DNA of 64,000 nucleotides from Patagioenas fasciata (Eukaryota; Chordata; Aves; Columbiformes; Columbidae), in the NCBI RefSeq assembly GCF_037038585.1, contig NC_092526.1, positions 38,391,501 through 38,455,500 of the forward strand. The letters run 5' to 3'. Position 1 is the stretch's first letter. The number at the start of each line of letters is the position of its first letter. Position numbers and translations under genes: made by a program. Below are positions 38,531-50,558 of this stretch, piece by piece. The notes under the pieces are model-generated. The model saw nothing but the letters and a program-made list of their open reading frames with translations. It had not been told where the DNA came from and did no database searches.

Positions 38531-40600
38531 AATGATGTTTTCATTCCAGTGTTTGTGGTGCTACTCTGTTTGAACTTGTTCTCACATGCAAATAGCTGCA
38601 GCCTTTCCTAAGAACAGCCTTGAGAAAGCTTAGCAGCCTGAACCTAGAACATGAGCGGTTTCTGCGATGGGTTTTGTATCATGCTGCTGGGCTTGAAAAC
38701 CCAGAAGCTCTTGTCCAAGTCTGCATTCCTATTCTGGGCTACTGTTGTCATTATACCTGTTGCTTCAAAGTCAGATCCTCTTCAAGATATTCTTGTTTAC
38801 TCTGAACAGCAGATAAGATCTGAGAAAAGAAATTTTTAACGTATAGGCTGGATGAGCTGAATTATTTATGTTAATGGCTATGGGTGCTATACCTGTTGCT
38901 AAGAAATACTGTAATACTTCATCATAATTCCCATTTGGAAATGCCATTGTAGCAAGCTGAGCAGCAATAGATACGGTATAGGTTGAGCAAACTATTGATG
39001 CACAGGAAAGGCTCTTTTAATGATTATGTTGCTTGAAAAATGTAGTTGGCAGAAAAAAATACAAAGACGCAGGTGGAAACAATCAGACTGCTCTTCTCCT
39101 TGTGAGAGCTGGCAGGGGTCACAGGCGCTCAGAGTTCCAGGATAGGATGCACGTATATATAGATGTACCTATATATGCACGTATGTATATATAATTTCGA
39201 TTGATAGAGTGTGGATCAGACCCAGGCGGTCTTCACCAAAATACAAAATTTCTGCTGCACAAGTCACTGAGCTTTCTTGGGTGCAACAAAGCAATCGTGA
39301 TGGGAGTTGTTGTTTCTTTTAATTTTGAACTCTCATATGCCAGCCTTTGCCTGGTGTGTCCTTTATGGAAATTCCCCCAGCTGTCTAATGATCCAAAAGC
39401 CTATGCAACCTTTGTTTATTTATGTTTTCTTATTCAGAATTATTTAAATAACAGCAAATAAAACCTTTGAAGGATTCAAAGTTAAGCTCAGCTGCCAATG
39501 CTGCTTAGACATACTTAAAATGAAGATTGATAGACAACATTTAAGGAGAAGGTCGATAGCTATGGAATTATTTCCCTGATTAAGAACAATGATCAGTTTT
39601 ATCCTCTGTTATTTGGAAAGAGATATACATTTAAACTGGCCATCTAACCTACTCAAAAGGCTTGACTACTTTTATTATTTCATTAGCTGTTAGTTTTATT
39701 GGCAGATGTACGACTAAATCCCCCGTACTACTTTGAAAACCTCACCCAACCTCTGCTGCAGGTATGTACAATTTCCCTGGCCTGGGGGATGGTTTTACAT
39801 TAGTAACTGATGTACGTAATTGGATGGTGGTTCTGCAGGATGCGCGCAGATCCAATCTGGTCCTCAAGGTTAAAATGCTCTGATCTCCACCCTGCATTAA
39901 ATTAACTGTGTTGTTTGCTCTCTGCTTCGGCTCAGGGCAACTTAGCAAGTTGATATCCACGAAGTGCAGAACAGCACAGAAAACTGAAGTCCTTATCACT
40001 TTCATTAAATAACGTGAGCTCAGACGTTTATTAATCCTGGAACATTCCCACGAACTATGAAGCAGTGTAGAAGTAGTGGTCTATAATTTTCAATGGCTGA
40101 TTCAAATCACTTCATTTGCAACTCCAGAAGGCTACTCTAGTCCCTTGGTGATGAATGCGTGTTTACACTTCACATCGATAATTTATAAAAGAAATTCAGA
40201 GTTGCAAAACTGTCTGATATTTCCGCATCCATAGCTTTGATCTCAGCTTGTCTGGCATACTGTTGTCAACGTTTCGTTGTCCAAAATTTGGAAACAATTA
40301 CACACTAAGGCTAATTTATATAGCTAAGATTTTTGGCTAAATACATTAGAATTATATGCGTGAACTTTGTCTTTCAAATTACTTAATTGTAGGTACACAC
40401 GAAAATAATCTTCTCCGTGTACTAGCTTGTATTTTAAAAGATGCCTCTTCATGTTGCTTTTGACCTAGTTCATAACCTCGTCGGTAAATTAGTATTTACA
40501 GAAGTAAACCAACTAGCACGGTTTTGCATAATTGCTCTCCTTTATGGAAAACACCGAGCTTTAGCTGACTGAAGTTTTCTCCTTGACAAATACTGACGGA
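38531..40600. other. Gene-free stretch upstream of the CpG island
   Basis: No gene is recognised. An alternating AT-rich segment with repeated GCACGTAT units lies at about 39147-39195. The last 2 kb before the CpG island may hold promoter-proximal control sequence, but nothing specific is visible. Confidence 0.45.
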
Positions 40601-40769
40601 GTGGCCGAGGCGGCGCGGTCCGGGGCAGCTGCTGCCGGGGCTTTGCGTACCATTTCCAACGTTTGGTAATTCGCTGCCTACAGAAACCAACCCCCGGCCA
40701 TGAGCACGGGACGGCTCACGGTCCCCCAGCGCCTGCAGCGGCGTACGGAACGGCACCGTGTACGGAGCA

Positions 40770-40829
40770 CCCTCAGGGCGCCCAACCGTCCCTCAGGGCT
40801 CTCAACCGTCCCTCAGGGCACCCAACCGC
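40770..40829. repeat. Three-copy 20-bp tandem repeat inside the CpG island
   Basis: Three direct units of 20 bases start at 40770, 40790 and 40810, each beginning CCCTCAGGGC and ending CAACCGT or CAACCGC. Only bases 11-13 and the last base differ. CCCTCAGGG is itself nearly palindromic. It could be a small expansion of a factor-binding site just upstream of the promoter core. Confidence 0.9.
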
Positions 40830-40900
40830 CCCAACGGCCGGCGGCTGCCCCAGCGCTGCGGGGCCGTTGCCGCCCCCCGGGCGCTGGCCTCGGGCCCGGC

Positions 40901-40920
40901 GGGGCGGGGCGGGGCGGGGC
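40901..40920 (+). promoter_or_regulatory. GC-box array (GGGGC)4
   Basis: Four perfect 5-base units give overlapping Sp1/KLF-type GGGGCGGGG boxes, placed about 20 bases before the ETS site. The same strand has G-runs with quadruplex potential. Confidence 0.75.
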
Positions 40921-40937
40921 GAGGTGCGGCCTGCGCG

Positions 40938-40946
40938 CCGGAAGTG
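40938..40946 (+). promoter_or_regulatory. ETS/GABPA-type site CCGGAAGTG
   Basis: Exact match to the ETS consensus that lies close to the start site in many CpG-island promoters. Together with the GC boxes it places the likely start site nearby. Confidence 0.65.
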
Positions 40947-40949
40947 AGT

Positions 40950-41306
40950 GGCGGGGGGAGCCCGAAGCGGCGGCGGGTGCTGGGGCGGGAGCGGCGTGGA
41001 GGGAGCGGCGTCTCAGCTGCCGGGCAGGGACGTGCTCCGGCGGCCGGGCGGAGGCGGTTCCGCGCTCGGCGGAAACAAGGAGTGGGGAAGGAAGGGAGCG
41101 GCGGTGGGAGCCGGTATCGCTGGCCACCATTAGCGGCGGTGGGAGAAGCAGCAGCAGCAGCAGCCGCGGGGGGCTGCAGGCGGAGCGGAGCCCGGGTGCC
41201 GCCGCCGGCAGCGAGCGGGAGCGTGCCCGCCGCCTCGCCCTTCTGTTCTGTGAGGGGTCGGCGCTGCCCGCCAGCCCGCCGGGGGCTTCCCCGGAGCCGG
41301 GGCGAG
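40950..41306 (+). other. Probable untranslated first exon
   Basis: Seen: after the ETS site the plus strand has no ATG up to the splice donor GAG/GTGAGTG at 41306/41307. Long GC-rich open frames cover the region but are a composition effect. The exon is therefore best read as 5' UTR. The start is estimated from promoter motifs only, with an error of perhaps 100 bases. The CAG run at about 41147-41163 lies inside it. What follows is a long intron; the next exon is not certain. Confidence 0.55.
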
Positions 41307-41566
41307 GTGAGTGTTGAATCCGCCTTCGTGTCGGTGTTTTGGGGGGCGGCGGTGGGCGACCCGGCGTGCGGCCGCGGGGCTGCGGCGGGCGGGGAGCGGC
41401 GTTTCCTGCCGCTTCCCCTCAGCCCGGTGGCGGGGCGGGGGCCCTGAGGGACCGCTGCGGCCGGGCGGGGACTACCGGGGCGACCGAGTGTTAGAGGGGC
41501 GAGCATTTACCAGCCAGGGGCTGTGCCTTGCGCCCCTCCGCGCCCCAAACATCACCGGGTGATTTT

Positions 41567-44500
41567 TTTCAAAACGGGCTTTGCAGTGCTGGGGACTGGT
41601 GGAGGGTTTTTGTGCGTGTGTGATCGCCTCGGCGGTTCCCGGTGCGAGGTGTGCCTTGGGAGAGGCTGGGGATGAGCCGGGGATGCGCCAGGGATCCAGA
41701 CAATGTCAGCCTAGCTGAGTCTCCACCCTGTGGAGCTGCGGGCAGCCCAGCCTGTGCGACCCGGGGAACGGAACACGCTCAGATCCTCTCTCTTGAGGCA
41801 GAAAGGTCGGTTTGGATTGTTCGTTACAATGTTCGTTGGAAATACATTCATTCAAACAAAAAACTGATTTTTTTTTTTTTTGTTTGTTTTAAGCTCTTTA
41901 GCCATACGGCTTGCTGAGGACAGGCTGGTTAGTGAAGAGCTTCCCACCAAACAGGGCTGGTGTCTGCATTGGTTTTCGCGGGGGGAGAGTGGTTTATTAT
42001 ATTTTTTCGCACGGGGAAAATCATGGATGGTGGGAGGGAAAGGAGGAGTGTCTGTATACATGAGTGTCACATGACCTGTGCAAAATTCATATAGCTATAC
42101 TTATTTTTCTCCTGCGTTAATGCTGGTTGCTTTAAGAAGGCAATGGCTTACCTGTTCATTTTGGAAGGTTTTCTTTCTTTTGGGTTTGTCATCTTGTGTG
42201 GTATCAGTCACCTGCACGTTCGGGCACTGTCTTTGCATGTTATCATTTTTATTAGTATTTCAAGGCTTTTTATGTTTTTACCTGGTTATAGGTATTCAGA
42301 AGGGGGCAAACATCAGTATGCATAGTATAATTCCTGTTTTATTAGAGGAGTACACATGCGCTCTGTTTCGCACAAGTAGACTATTTCATATAGCTAATAT
42401 ATTTATGTTACCATTCATGTGATTGAGGAATGGGGAGCTAACATTTTGTGAGACTGTAGAATCACACCCATTCAATTTTAAACAGATTATCTCTTTTTAT
42501 CTGTTCCCACTCTGCTGTCTTACAGACAGAGACACGTTAATTTGTGAAGCACCTTTGAGCAGAAAAATGAGTTTATTGATGAATTTAGTTTTTTACTGAA
42601 ACAGCATGTCTAAAACAGTAAATCTTTGTATTTTACTGTCTGTTTAATCAGCTTTTCTCTGCTAAGTTTCCTATTAAAATAGAGGAACAGAAAAATCATT
42701 TGCTAAATTATCTTTAAGAACAAAAGTATAAGTCATAAATTCTGTTTCTAGGGAATACTTTTCACCTGTGTTATATAAAGGTGTAGACATGTTCATATTT
42801 AATATGCTGATATCTTTCGTGGCTGGGTGTGGTGGATAGTGGGATACAGAGCTGTTTTTCTGCACCCCAGTTGGTAAGTGGTGTTTCGTGTCAGTGGGTG
42901 ACACTCAAATTACCTTACAGAAATCCACATTGGGGAGGCTTTTTCTTTTATTGAAAAAGGATGTAAGTGGCACTAAGGAATTTATTTATTGCCGTCCTAC
43001 AAATTTAATTTCCAGGTAGACATTTTCTTAGAATGGCTTGATTTTCAGACTCATATGACATGCAATGAAAAGTCCTTCTGCCACTATTTCTCTGACTCAG
43101 TATGGGATGACTGAGGGAAAAGTATTGCTAAGAGATGAGCCACAGTTCAGGAAAGTAAAGTACCTTAGCAGCTGTTAACCTCTGAAAAGAATATTAAAAA
43201 ATAATGTGAAAAGGGACACTGACAAATTTTATATAGTCTTTTGAATCTACCTTCCCTGTGTAGTATCTTGAGACCGCTGCCTTCAGGCTTGAATTTAAAA
43301 TAGCTTTTATTTCCAGGGGCATAATGCGTTGATATTAAGTGTTTCAAACTCCGTGTGTATTGCAACCTGTGCGTTTCTTAATGAGGGAAGCCATGGTACA
43401 GAGAACACCTGTTGGTTTAAGGGAGTGGATGACACAGCTGGGGTAAATTTTGTAGGTAATGGGTCAGTATGATTGATTTAAGAGACTTTATTTTTCCAGA
43501 GGTAGACTCAGTCTTCTGAGTATCAGAATATGTGGATATCACCTCAATTCTCCATTCCCCCAAACCACTGAAATTTTTTTAGCTGTAAAACTATTGTGTT
43601 GCTTCTTAATCTTGAATGTTGCAAGAATATGAACATGTGTTCCTTTATCTCTTCCTTCAGCATCAAGATTTTTAATAGGCTAGCTTTTCTAGTTAGAAAT
43701 AGTTATTTCTTTTTGCTTTTAATTTAACATGTTTATACTGTATTAATCTGATCTTTACTGGTCATACCACTTACCTTCCTTCTTCAGGTGTTTTTCAGCC
43801 ACTGTAGTGGGGTGATGGAAATCTGTCAAACTGGGACAGTGTTAAATCACAGAGAGTAAGCCAGTTAAGCAAATACTGAGAAGAATAGTGCTGAATATCC
43901 CAGCCATTAAATAATTTAGATCACATTCTTAATAGTAGAAAAATCCAAATCTCTTCTGTTATAAAGACAAAGGTTGCAAGATAGTCACACTGCCTTTTCT
44001 GTTACGTCAAACAACCGTTGTATTACTGAATTTTCAAGTAAAACTGAAATAATGTACTTCACATCTTCCCATTAACATCAGTGGATACTGAAGACCATGC
44101 TGATTAAATCTAGAACCTGTTACAGGCACTTACCCAAGCCGAAAATGTCCAACTTGTATTTCAACCCCCACCAATACACCGAACACCGATGGATGCTGCT
44201 TTTGTGATTTTGCACCTTCTAGCAATTGCAGAGAAAGGAAAAAATAGGTTGATTTACAGCTGAATCAGGCAATCTCAGATTAACAAGTCTTATAAAAGGG
44301 GCAATCCAGTTCTGTTTTATTACTTAAGTTTGATCATATGTGGAAATGATAGCATACTGTTGAATAGTCACACTTAATGCATTTCTATGTGGAATGTTAA
44401 TTTTGTTTGAGAAAATATAACTGTTACAAAACCAAGGTTGTTGCATTGACTGAATCCTTTTGAGGATTCAAAAAATGTAACTGGCAGTCACAGACTTTGA

Positions 44501-47500
44501 GTGAGAACACACATTGAACATTCCACCTTTAGGAATGTCTACAAGATCAGGGGATTCCACTGAAGAAACTTGCTCTAAAATTGCCTGTTTTAATTGTTCT
44601 TCGGATTGGCAAGGGATTTCAGTTTCTCATTATTAATCTGCAAGCATTATCAGCACTTAAAAACTGTGTTCATTGAAAATGGCATATTACTTTCAAGAGG
44701 TTAATACTGGAAATAAGTAATAACTATCCAATTAAGCATATCAGTCCCTGTGAGAAAGACAAGTAGAATTCCTTGATGGTTCAGGTTGCTAATAATCATC
44801 CTCATACTTCAAAATCTTATAAAGAATAAGAAAAGTATCTGCAGCATACTTTATATGCAGCTCAATCTAGATACATTGGCTGATACTTTTTGACTTTTCA
44901 ACGAGTTAAAGTCACTTCTCTGTTTTGTCCTATGTAGTAATTTTAATTATTTGATAGGACAGGCTTTAATGGAAGTGTTTAGTGTAAGATGTTATATAGA
45001 ATAGAGCTTACTTTTTTTTTTTAATGCATCTGTTAATGAAAAACATTTGAAATGTCTTGTTCTGTGAGCTATCACTCTGTCAGGAATTGTGTGGAGGAAG
45101 ATGACTGCACAATAATTTGAAACTGGCCCGAGATTAAATATTGGGTAAATTATTTTTTGCCATCTTATTTCATAAGGAGTTGGCTGAATTCTATAGTGAG
45201 GACTGGGCTACAGGAGTGAGGGCACAGGAAGAGGAATTAAAGAGCTACTATAAAAACAGTTATAACACATTTTATTCACAGAACATAATTTTTACTTGTT
45301 ACTGTATTTCTAGTCTCAGAAATTCATCAGATTAATTTATACTGATGTAATTGGAAGGTGATTGAATCTTCATTGCCTCTGGTCTTTTTTTAGAAGACCA
45401 GCGTGTAACGTGAAAGCTTTTAAACAAAATACTATAGTGAGTCTGGTGAGGAAATTACACAGTAGCAAAACTTATGATATATTTGCAAATGGTAAACTGA
45501 GTAAGTATGATTCTCATCTTGTGTGCATATTATCTTTATCATCCGTTATTGAAATGTTAACACTGTATTGTTCTAATTGTTGTATTTGACATCTGCTGAA
45601 ATGGTCTTGCACTGGGTAAGGGCGTTAATGCTCTGTCAGTGTGTTTAGAATAGCAGGTTGTGTTCATGTGTTAAAACAGAATGCTGTTCTGCTTAAGCTG
45701 TGCTCAGCACAGATCCCAACCACAATTAATTTTTGTAGGCTTTTTAAAGTTGTTGCCTTCATTGCTCTTCCAGGAAGAAGTAGTCTGCTCCCTACAGAAA
45801 AGCTGCAAGTAGAGCTTGTCTCTTTCCAGTGATACATAGTTTGACTTCCATCTTGATGCCAATTCTGTCATTTGTTACCACTTTTCTGCTTTAAGAACAG
45901 CCATCTTCAGCATAGAAAAGGCAGTTCATTCTGTGTGATCCTAGTCTTAGTGTCTTGGTTACAGAGTCCTGGTAAAAGCACTCCCCCAAACTAAACCTGG
46001 TGTTGAACAAGTAGTTTCTCCTTCTGCTCTCCTACTGTGATCTATCAGCGAATTGTGAAAAACTCTGCATATTCTTTGAGGAAGTATTGCAAACTCTTCT
46101 AGGATTACTCTCTGCAAAATTTTAGTTGATTTTCTGAAATCCAGTTAGTCATCATAAAGCAAAAATGTTTTCAGAAGTGTCCAAAAGACTTAATTACTAT
46201 CCTTACAGAAACTCTAATTGGTAAATTTGCATCATCTGCTTGTAAAATTGGAATTTGAAGCCTATGTCATTAAGTAGCGCAAATAATGAATATGTAGTGT
46301 GCATTGATGATAAAATACTCCTGTCTCAAACAGTTGAATTCTTACTCTGGTATCACCTTTGCAGTTAAATCCCTTCAATATGTGTTATAAAATTGCCTGC
46401 TAAGTGCAGCATTAAGTTGAGTGAGTTACTGCATACTGTGAAAAATGCTGCCTTTATAACATAAAATTCATAAAGGGTTTTTTGGTATGGAATTTAATTC
46501 TTTTTGGAACTTACAGGTAGTGCTAAGACAGTTTTTCCCCAACTGTGTTGTTTCAATGAGTGATGAAAAAAATGTTGTTGTTGTTGTTTTTTTTAATGTC
46601 TCTGGACGTCTTTTAAATAATTTAATTGATTATTATGATGAAATATCTCTTTGTGTAAAATGCTTATTTGATTGGTTTAGTCACTAAGAAAGTATACTGA
46701 AGCTATGTTTGACAGATTTTCCCCTCCGTCAAAAGGCTTATAGATTTGTAGTGGTACTCTTATGTTTAACTCCGTGAAGTTGCTGAACTGATCCTTGTGA
46801 TACATCATTCTTGAAAAAACAAATGTTCAGAAGGAAACAGCGTGTGTACACGCTTGCTGGCTTTCCTTCTTTTTCCATCTCTTCGTGATGAGATGTCACT
46901 GATGGACTTTGCTGTAGATGTTACAGAAGATAGCATTAGCAAAACAAATGAGCAGGTTCTTTGGAGGAAGTTGCTCCGTGTGTTGTTTATAAACTGGTTA
47001 AAGTCATGAATCCCTGTACAGATGCATTTGCTATGTCTGGAGTTGCTGCAGGTTTGCAGTTCTCCCTACTTGCATCTCTGACAGTACTGATCCAGCCTCA
47101 AGAGCTGCATGTTCTGCTCAGTGTTTTTTCTAGTAGGTCTCTTAATGAAATGATATTAATAAGAACTAAGAAGCAGCAACTGAGATTAGAGACAGCATTT
47201 TTTTTTCCTTATGCTTTTCTTGATGGAGATATCCTTTCGGTCTTATGTAGTCTTAGTGATCACTAAACTGTTGTGTCAAAGATAGTCTGAAAAAGAAGAG
47301 AGTGGTGAGATTTAATCCACATAAGTTCTGTGATGCAGTTAACAGCATGATCCACAACATGCTGGATTGGTAAGATTGAAGGGGTGATGAGGTGCAGTCA
47401 AAGGTTCTACATTTGGGGAGATGCTAAGAGGTGAAGAAAAGCTACATCCTTGTATACACCTTCCTAGACCATGGTTATATAGTTTTGCAAAATTAAAGGT

Positions 47501-48718
47501 TCTTTTATCTCTGGGATGTAAAAGCATTTTTAAAAATAAAGACAAACTATGCTACTTGGATCTTTTGAGTATTAAAAGGCATCTGTCTGAGGTTTCAGAG
47601 TCTGTTGTAAGAAATACTTTGCACTGTGATGTTGTAAATGAATTCATTATCATATCCAGATGATAATGTTATCTATATTTATTTTAAGTAAGCTGATTTG
47701 CAAATCTAAGGTGGGTTCTAGCTCAATATTGAAAACAGTAAGTTTGCAAGATACTTTTGAACATCTCATGAATGAGATCAATTTTTGCAGCTTAATGGTG
47801 ATCTTCTGAAGGTGAAATTGTCATGGGAAACTTACTTGTTTTGCAGAAATACTATACTTGCATACTAGTTGCCTTAATTTTAGTCCTGTGTTTTTTCTGC
47901 TTTGTATCTGAGCTCATTGCTTGTTTCTCTTCTCTGTGGTTTAGAACAAGAAGTATTGAATTAGGTGGGAAGAGAAGTACTCTCTAACAAATGTGAAACC
48001 ATTTTATTATGACTATGACAGTGTTCCCTCAGGTTTTCTCATGTTATTGGCTGGAAATACACAAAGATATAAAGTTTTAAATTTGTGTTAACTCTGAAAC
48101 TCTGTGTCTTCAGGGACAAGACACCCTATGTGAAGTAAATGGCAATATCCAATTTAGCTTCCTTCAGAAGCAAGAACGACGTTCACCACTTAGGGAGGTT
48201 CCTCATAATTGTTTTGTGGGAGGTACATCACTGATGGATTGTGTCTGGACTTAAAGCCTCAGTCTTTGGTATTGAACTGTTGACTGTTCTAGGCAGTTTC
48301 CCAGTCATATATTGTAGCTTTCAATTTGATTCTGACTTGCCTAGTTCGTGCCTGTATAGCGATGAGGCATCTTGCATAGATTTTTGATTCCATGCCAGAA
48401 GCCAAGCATTCCAAAGTCTCTTTATTTATCGTTAGTAATTTTGCTTCCTGCTTTTCTCCTTGCTAGAAGAATTGCTGTGATCTTGTTGTGCCATTGAAAA
48501 CTGAGTTAATCATTGTTGGAATCTGTTTTCTTTTAATATGCTAATGCAAGTTTGGACTTCTCAGGTGTCTGTAATCATCCTTCTTCACAGCTGATTGAAG
48601 ACCTGTTACACAAATGCATTTTACAGTGCGTTAAAAAAAGAAATAAAAATCCCATAGTGAAAACACTCCTTAAGTGGTTCTGAGCCTTTAAAAGAAAATG
48701 CCTTATAGACCTGTTCTC
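41567..48718. other. Probable intron sequence
   Basis: No exon is recognised. The 5' part contains a T14 tract at 41868-41881 and the sequence turns AT-rich. Open frames of 60-115 codons (for example 42078-42422 and 46961-47266) have no motif and no matching splice sites. A GTT-type simple repeat is at about 46574-46586. Confidence 0.5.
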
Positions 48719-50558
48719 CAAGGCCTCCTTAGAATTACAACTGGTGAGAGGGGTCAAGGACAGCAAGAAGAACTTTTTCAAATACATAGCAGATAAAACT
48801 AATACCAGAGGCAATGTAGGCCCACTGATGAATGAGGTGGGTGCCCTGGTGGCAGAAGACACAGAGAAGGCAGAATTGCTGAATGCCGCCTTTGTCTCTG
48901 TCTGCTCTGTTGGAGGCTGTCCTGGGGAACCCTGTACACCTGAGACCCCGGATGAAGCCAGGTTAATGGAGGAGTTTGCTTTAGTCGATGAGGACTGGGT
49001 TAGGGAACAATTAAATAGTCTGGACATCCATAAATCCATGGGTCCAGATGGGATGCATCCGCGGGTGCTGAGGGAGCTGGCTGAAGTCATTGCTAGACCG
49101 CTATCCATCATTTTTGCCAAGTCTTGGGAAACGGGAGAGGTGCCCGAGGATTGGAGGAAAGCAAATGTCACTGCAGTCTTTAAAAAGGGCAAGAAGGAGG
49201 ACCCGGGTAATTATAGACCGGTCAGCCTCACCTCTGTCCCTGGGAGAGTAATGGAACAGCTTATCCTTGGTGTCATCTCAAGGCATATCAGGGATAAGAG
49301 GGTCATTAGGGGCAGTCAGCATGGCTTTACCAAGGGTAAGTTATGCTTGACCAACCTCATAGCCTTTTATGAGAATGCAACAAGGTGGATGGATGATGGC
49401 AGAGTGGTGGATGTGGTCTACCTTGACTTCAGTAAAGCCTTTGACACAGTCCCTCACAGCATCCTCACAGCTAAATTGAGGAGGTGTGGTCTAGACAATA
49501 GAGTAGTGAGGTGGGTTGCAAACTGGCTTAAAGAGAGAAGCCAGAGAGTGGTGGTCAATGGTGCGGAGTCCAGTTGGAGGCCTGGATCTAGTGGAGTGCC
49601 TCAGGGGTCAGTACTGGGGCCAGTATTATTCAATATATTCATTAACGATTTAAACGAGGGAATTGAGTGTACTATCAGCAAGTTTGCTGATGACACTAAG
49701 CTGGGAGGAGTGGCTGACATGCCAGAGGCTGTGCTGCCATCCAGAGGCATGGACAGGCTGGAGAGTTGGGCGGGGAATAACCTGATGGAATTTAACAAGG
49801 GAAAGTGTAGAGTCCTGCATCTGGGCAGGAACAACCCCAGGTTCCAGTATAGTTTGGGGAATGACCTATTAGAGAGCAGTGTAGGGGAAAGGGACCTGGG
49901 GGTCCTGGTGGACAACAGGATGACCATGAGCCAGCACTGGGCCCTTGTGGCCAGGAAGGCTAATGGCATCCTGGGGTGTATTACAAGGGGGGTGGTCAGT
50001 AGATCGAGAGAGGTCCTCCTTCCCCTCTACTCCGCCCTGGTGAGACCCCATCTGGAATATTGTGTCCAGTTCTGGGCCCCTCAGTTCAAGAAGGACAGGG
50101 AACTGCTGGAGAGGGTCCAGCGTAGGGCAACAAAGATGATTAAGGGAGTGGAGCATCTCCCTTATGAAGAAAGGCTGAGGGAGCTGGGGCTCTTTATTTT
50201 GGAGGAGACTGAGGGGTGACCTTATTAATGTTTATAAATATATAAATGGTGAGTGCCATGAGGATGGAGTCAGGCTCTTCTCAGTGGCAAACAATGATAG
50301 GACAAGGGGCAATGGGATCAAGCTGGAACACAAGAGGTTCCACTTAAATTTGAGAAAGAACTTCTTCTCAGTGAGGGTAACAGAGCACTGGAACAGGCTG
50401 CCCAGGGAGGTTGTGGAGTCTCCTTCCCTGGAGACATTCAAAGCCCGCCTGGACACATTCCTGTGTGACCTCACCTAGGCGTTCCTGCTCCAGCAGGGGG
50501 ATTGGACTAGATGATCTTTTGAGGTCCCTTCCAATCCCAAACATACTGTGATACTGTG
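48719..50558 (+). mobile_element. CR1 LINE, 5'-truncated, well preserved
   Basis: Seen: about 1.84 kb of CR1 beginning inside ORF2 (frame reads [14 protein letters not shown]) and running through the reverse transcriptase, the ORF2 C-terminus and the 3' UTR to the terminal octamers (ATACTGTGATACTGTG, ending 50558). ORF1 and the endonuclease part of ORF2 are missing, as is usual for this family. It is in the same orientation as the presumed host gene. The long open RT frame makes it the youngest-looking or best-preserved copy here. The 3' end has no poly-A tail, in line with CR1. Confidence 0.97.
48744..50478 (+). pseudogene. CR1 ORF2 fragment with open reverse transcriptase domain
   Basis: ORF2 of CR1 encodes an endonuclease and reverse transcriptase that copies element RNA at a nicked target site. 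Here the frame is open for 491 codons (48744-50219) and is also open a little upstream. Visible RT blocks in order: [13 protein letters not shown] (about residue 100), NYRPVSLTS (about 154), YLDFSKAFD with the first catalytic Asp (about 226), [11 protein letters not shown] (about 282) and FADDTK with the catalytic Asp pair (about 314). The endonuclease is absent. Near 50,200 about 5 bases are missing compared with other copies, so the frame stops at TGA 50217-50219. The remaining C-terminus ([14 protein letters not shown]...) continues in another frame to TAG at 50476-50478. The element has no own promoter left, so it is not autonomous. All catalytic motifs are intact, which fits recent insertion. 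Confidence 0.93.

Larger units (their letters stand above)
40601..41566 (+). promoter_or_regulatory. CpG island promoter of an unidentified plus-strand gene
   Basis: Seen: a sharp change from AT-rich to very GC-rich sequence dense in CpG, the only such island in the window. It contains (GGGGC)4 GC boxes at 40901-40920, an ETS-type site CCGGAAGTG at 40938-40946, a CAG run at about 41147-41163, and a strong splice donor (GAG/GTGAGTG) at 41306/41307. No TATA box is evident. Known: this combination is typical of housekeeping-type vertebrate promoters. Inference: transcription starts near 40,940-41,000 and runs rightwards because the good donor is on the plus strand. A divergent transcript to the left is possible but has no visible support. 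The gene is not identified. Confidence 0.8.

Noticed and set aside
39147..39195. Alternating ATAT/GCACGTAT segment as a hairpin RNA
   Set aside because: Arms pair poorly; better explained as simple sequence.
41147..41163. CAG repeat in the first exon as a polyglutamine tract
   Set aside because: The exon has no ATG, the run is short (about five or six units), and it is probably untranslated.
40700..41506. Long overlapping frames of 205-234 codons on both strands in the CpG island
   Set aside because: High G+C depletes stop codons in all frames. The frames are low-complexity (Ala, Gly, Arg, Pro), cross the splice donor and occur on both strands.
48575..49192. 205-codon frame on the minus strand
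   Set aside because: Antisense shadow of CR1 ORF2. The same shadow appears opposite the other CR1 copy (58447-58851).
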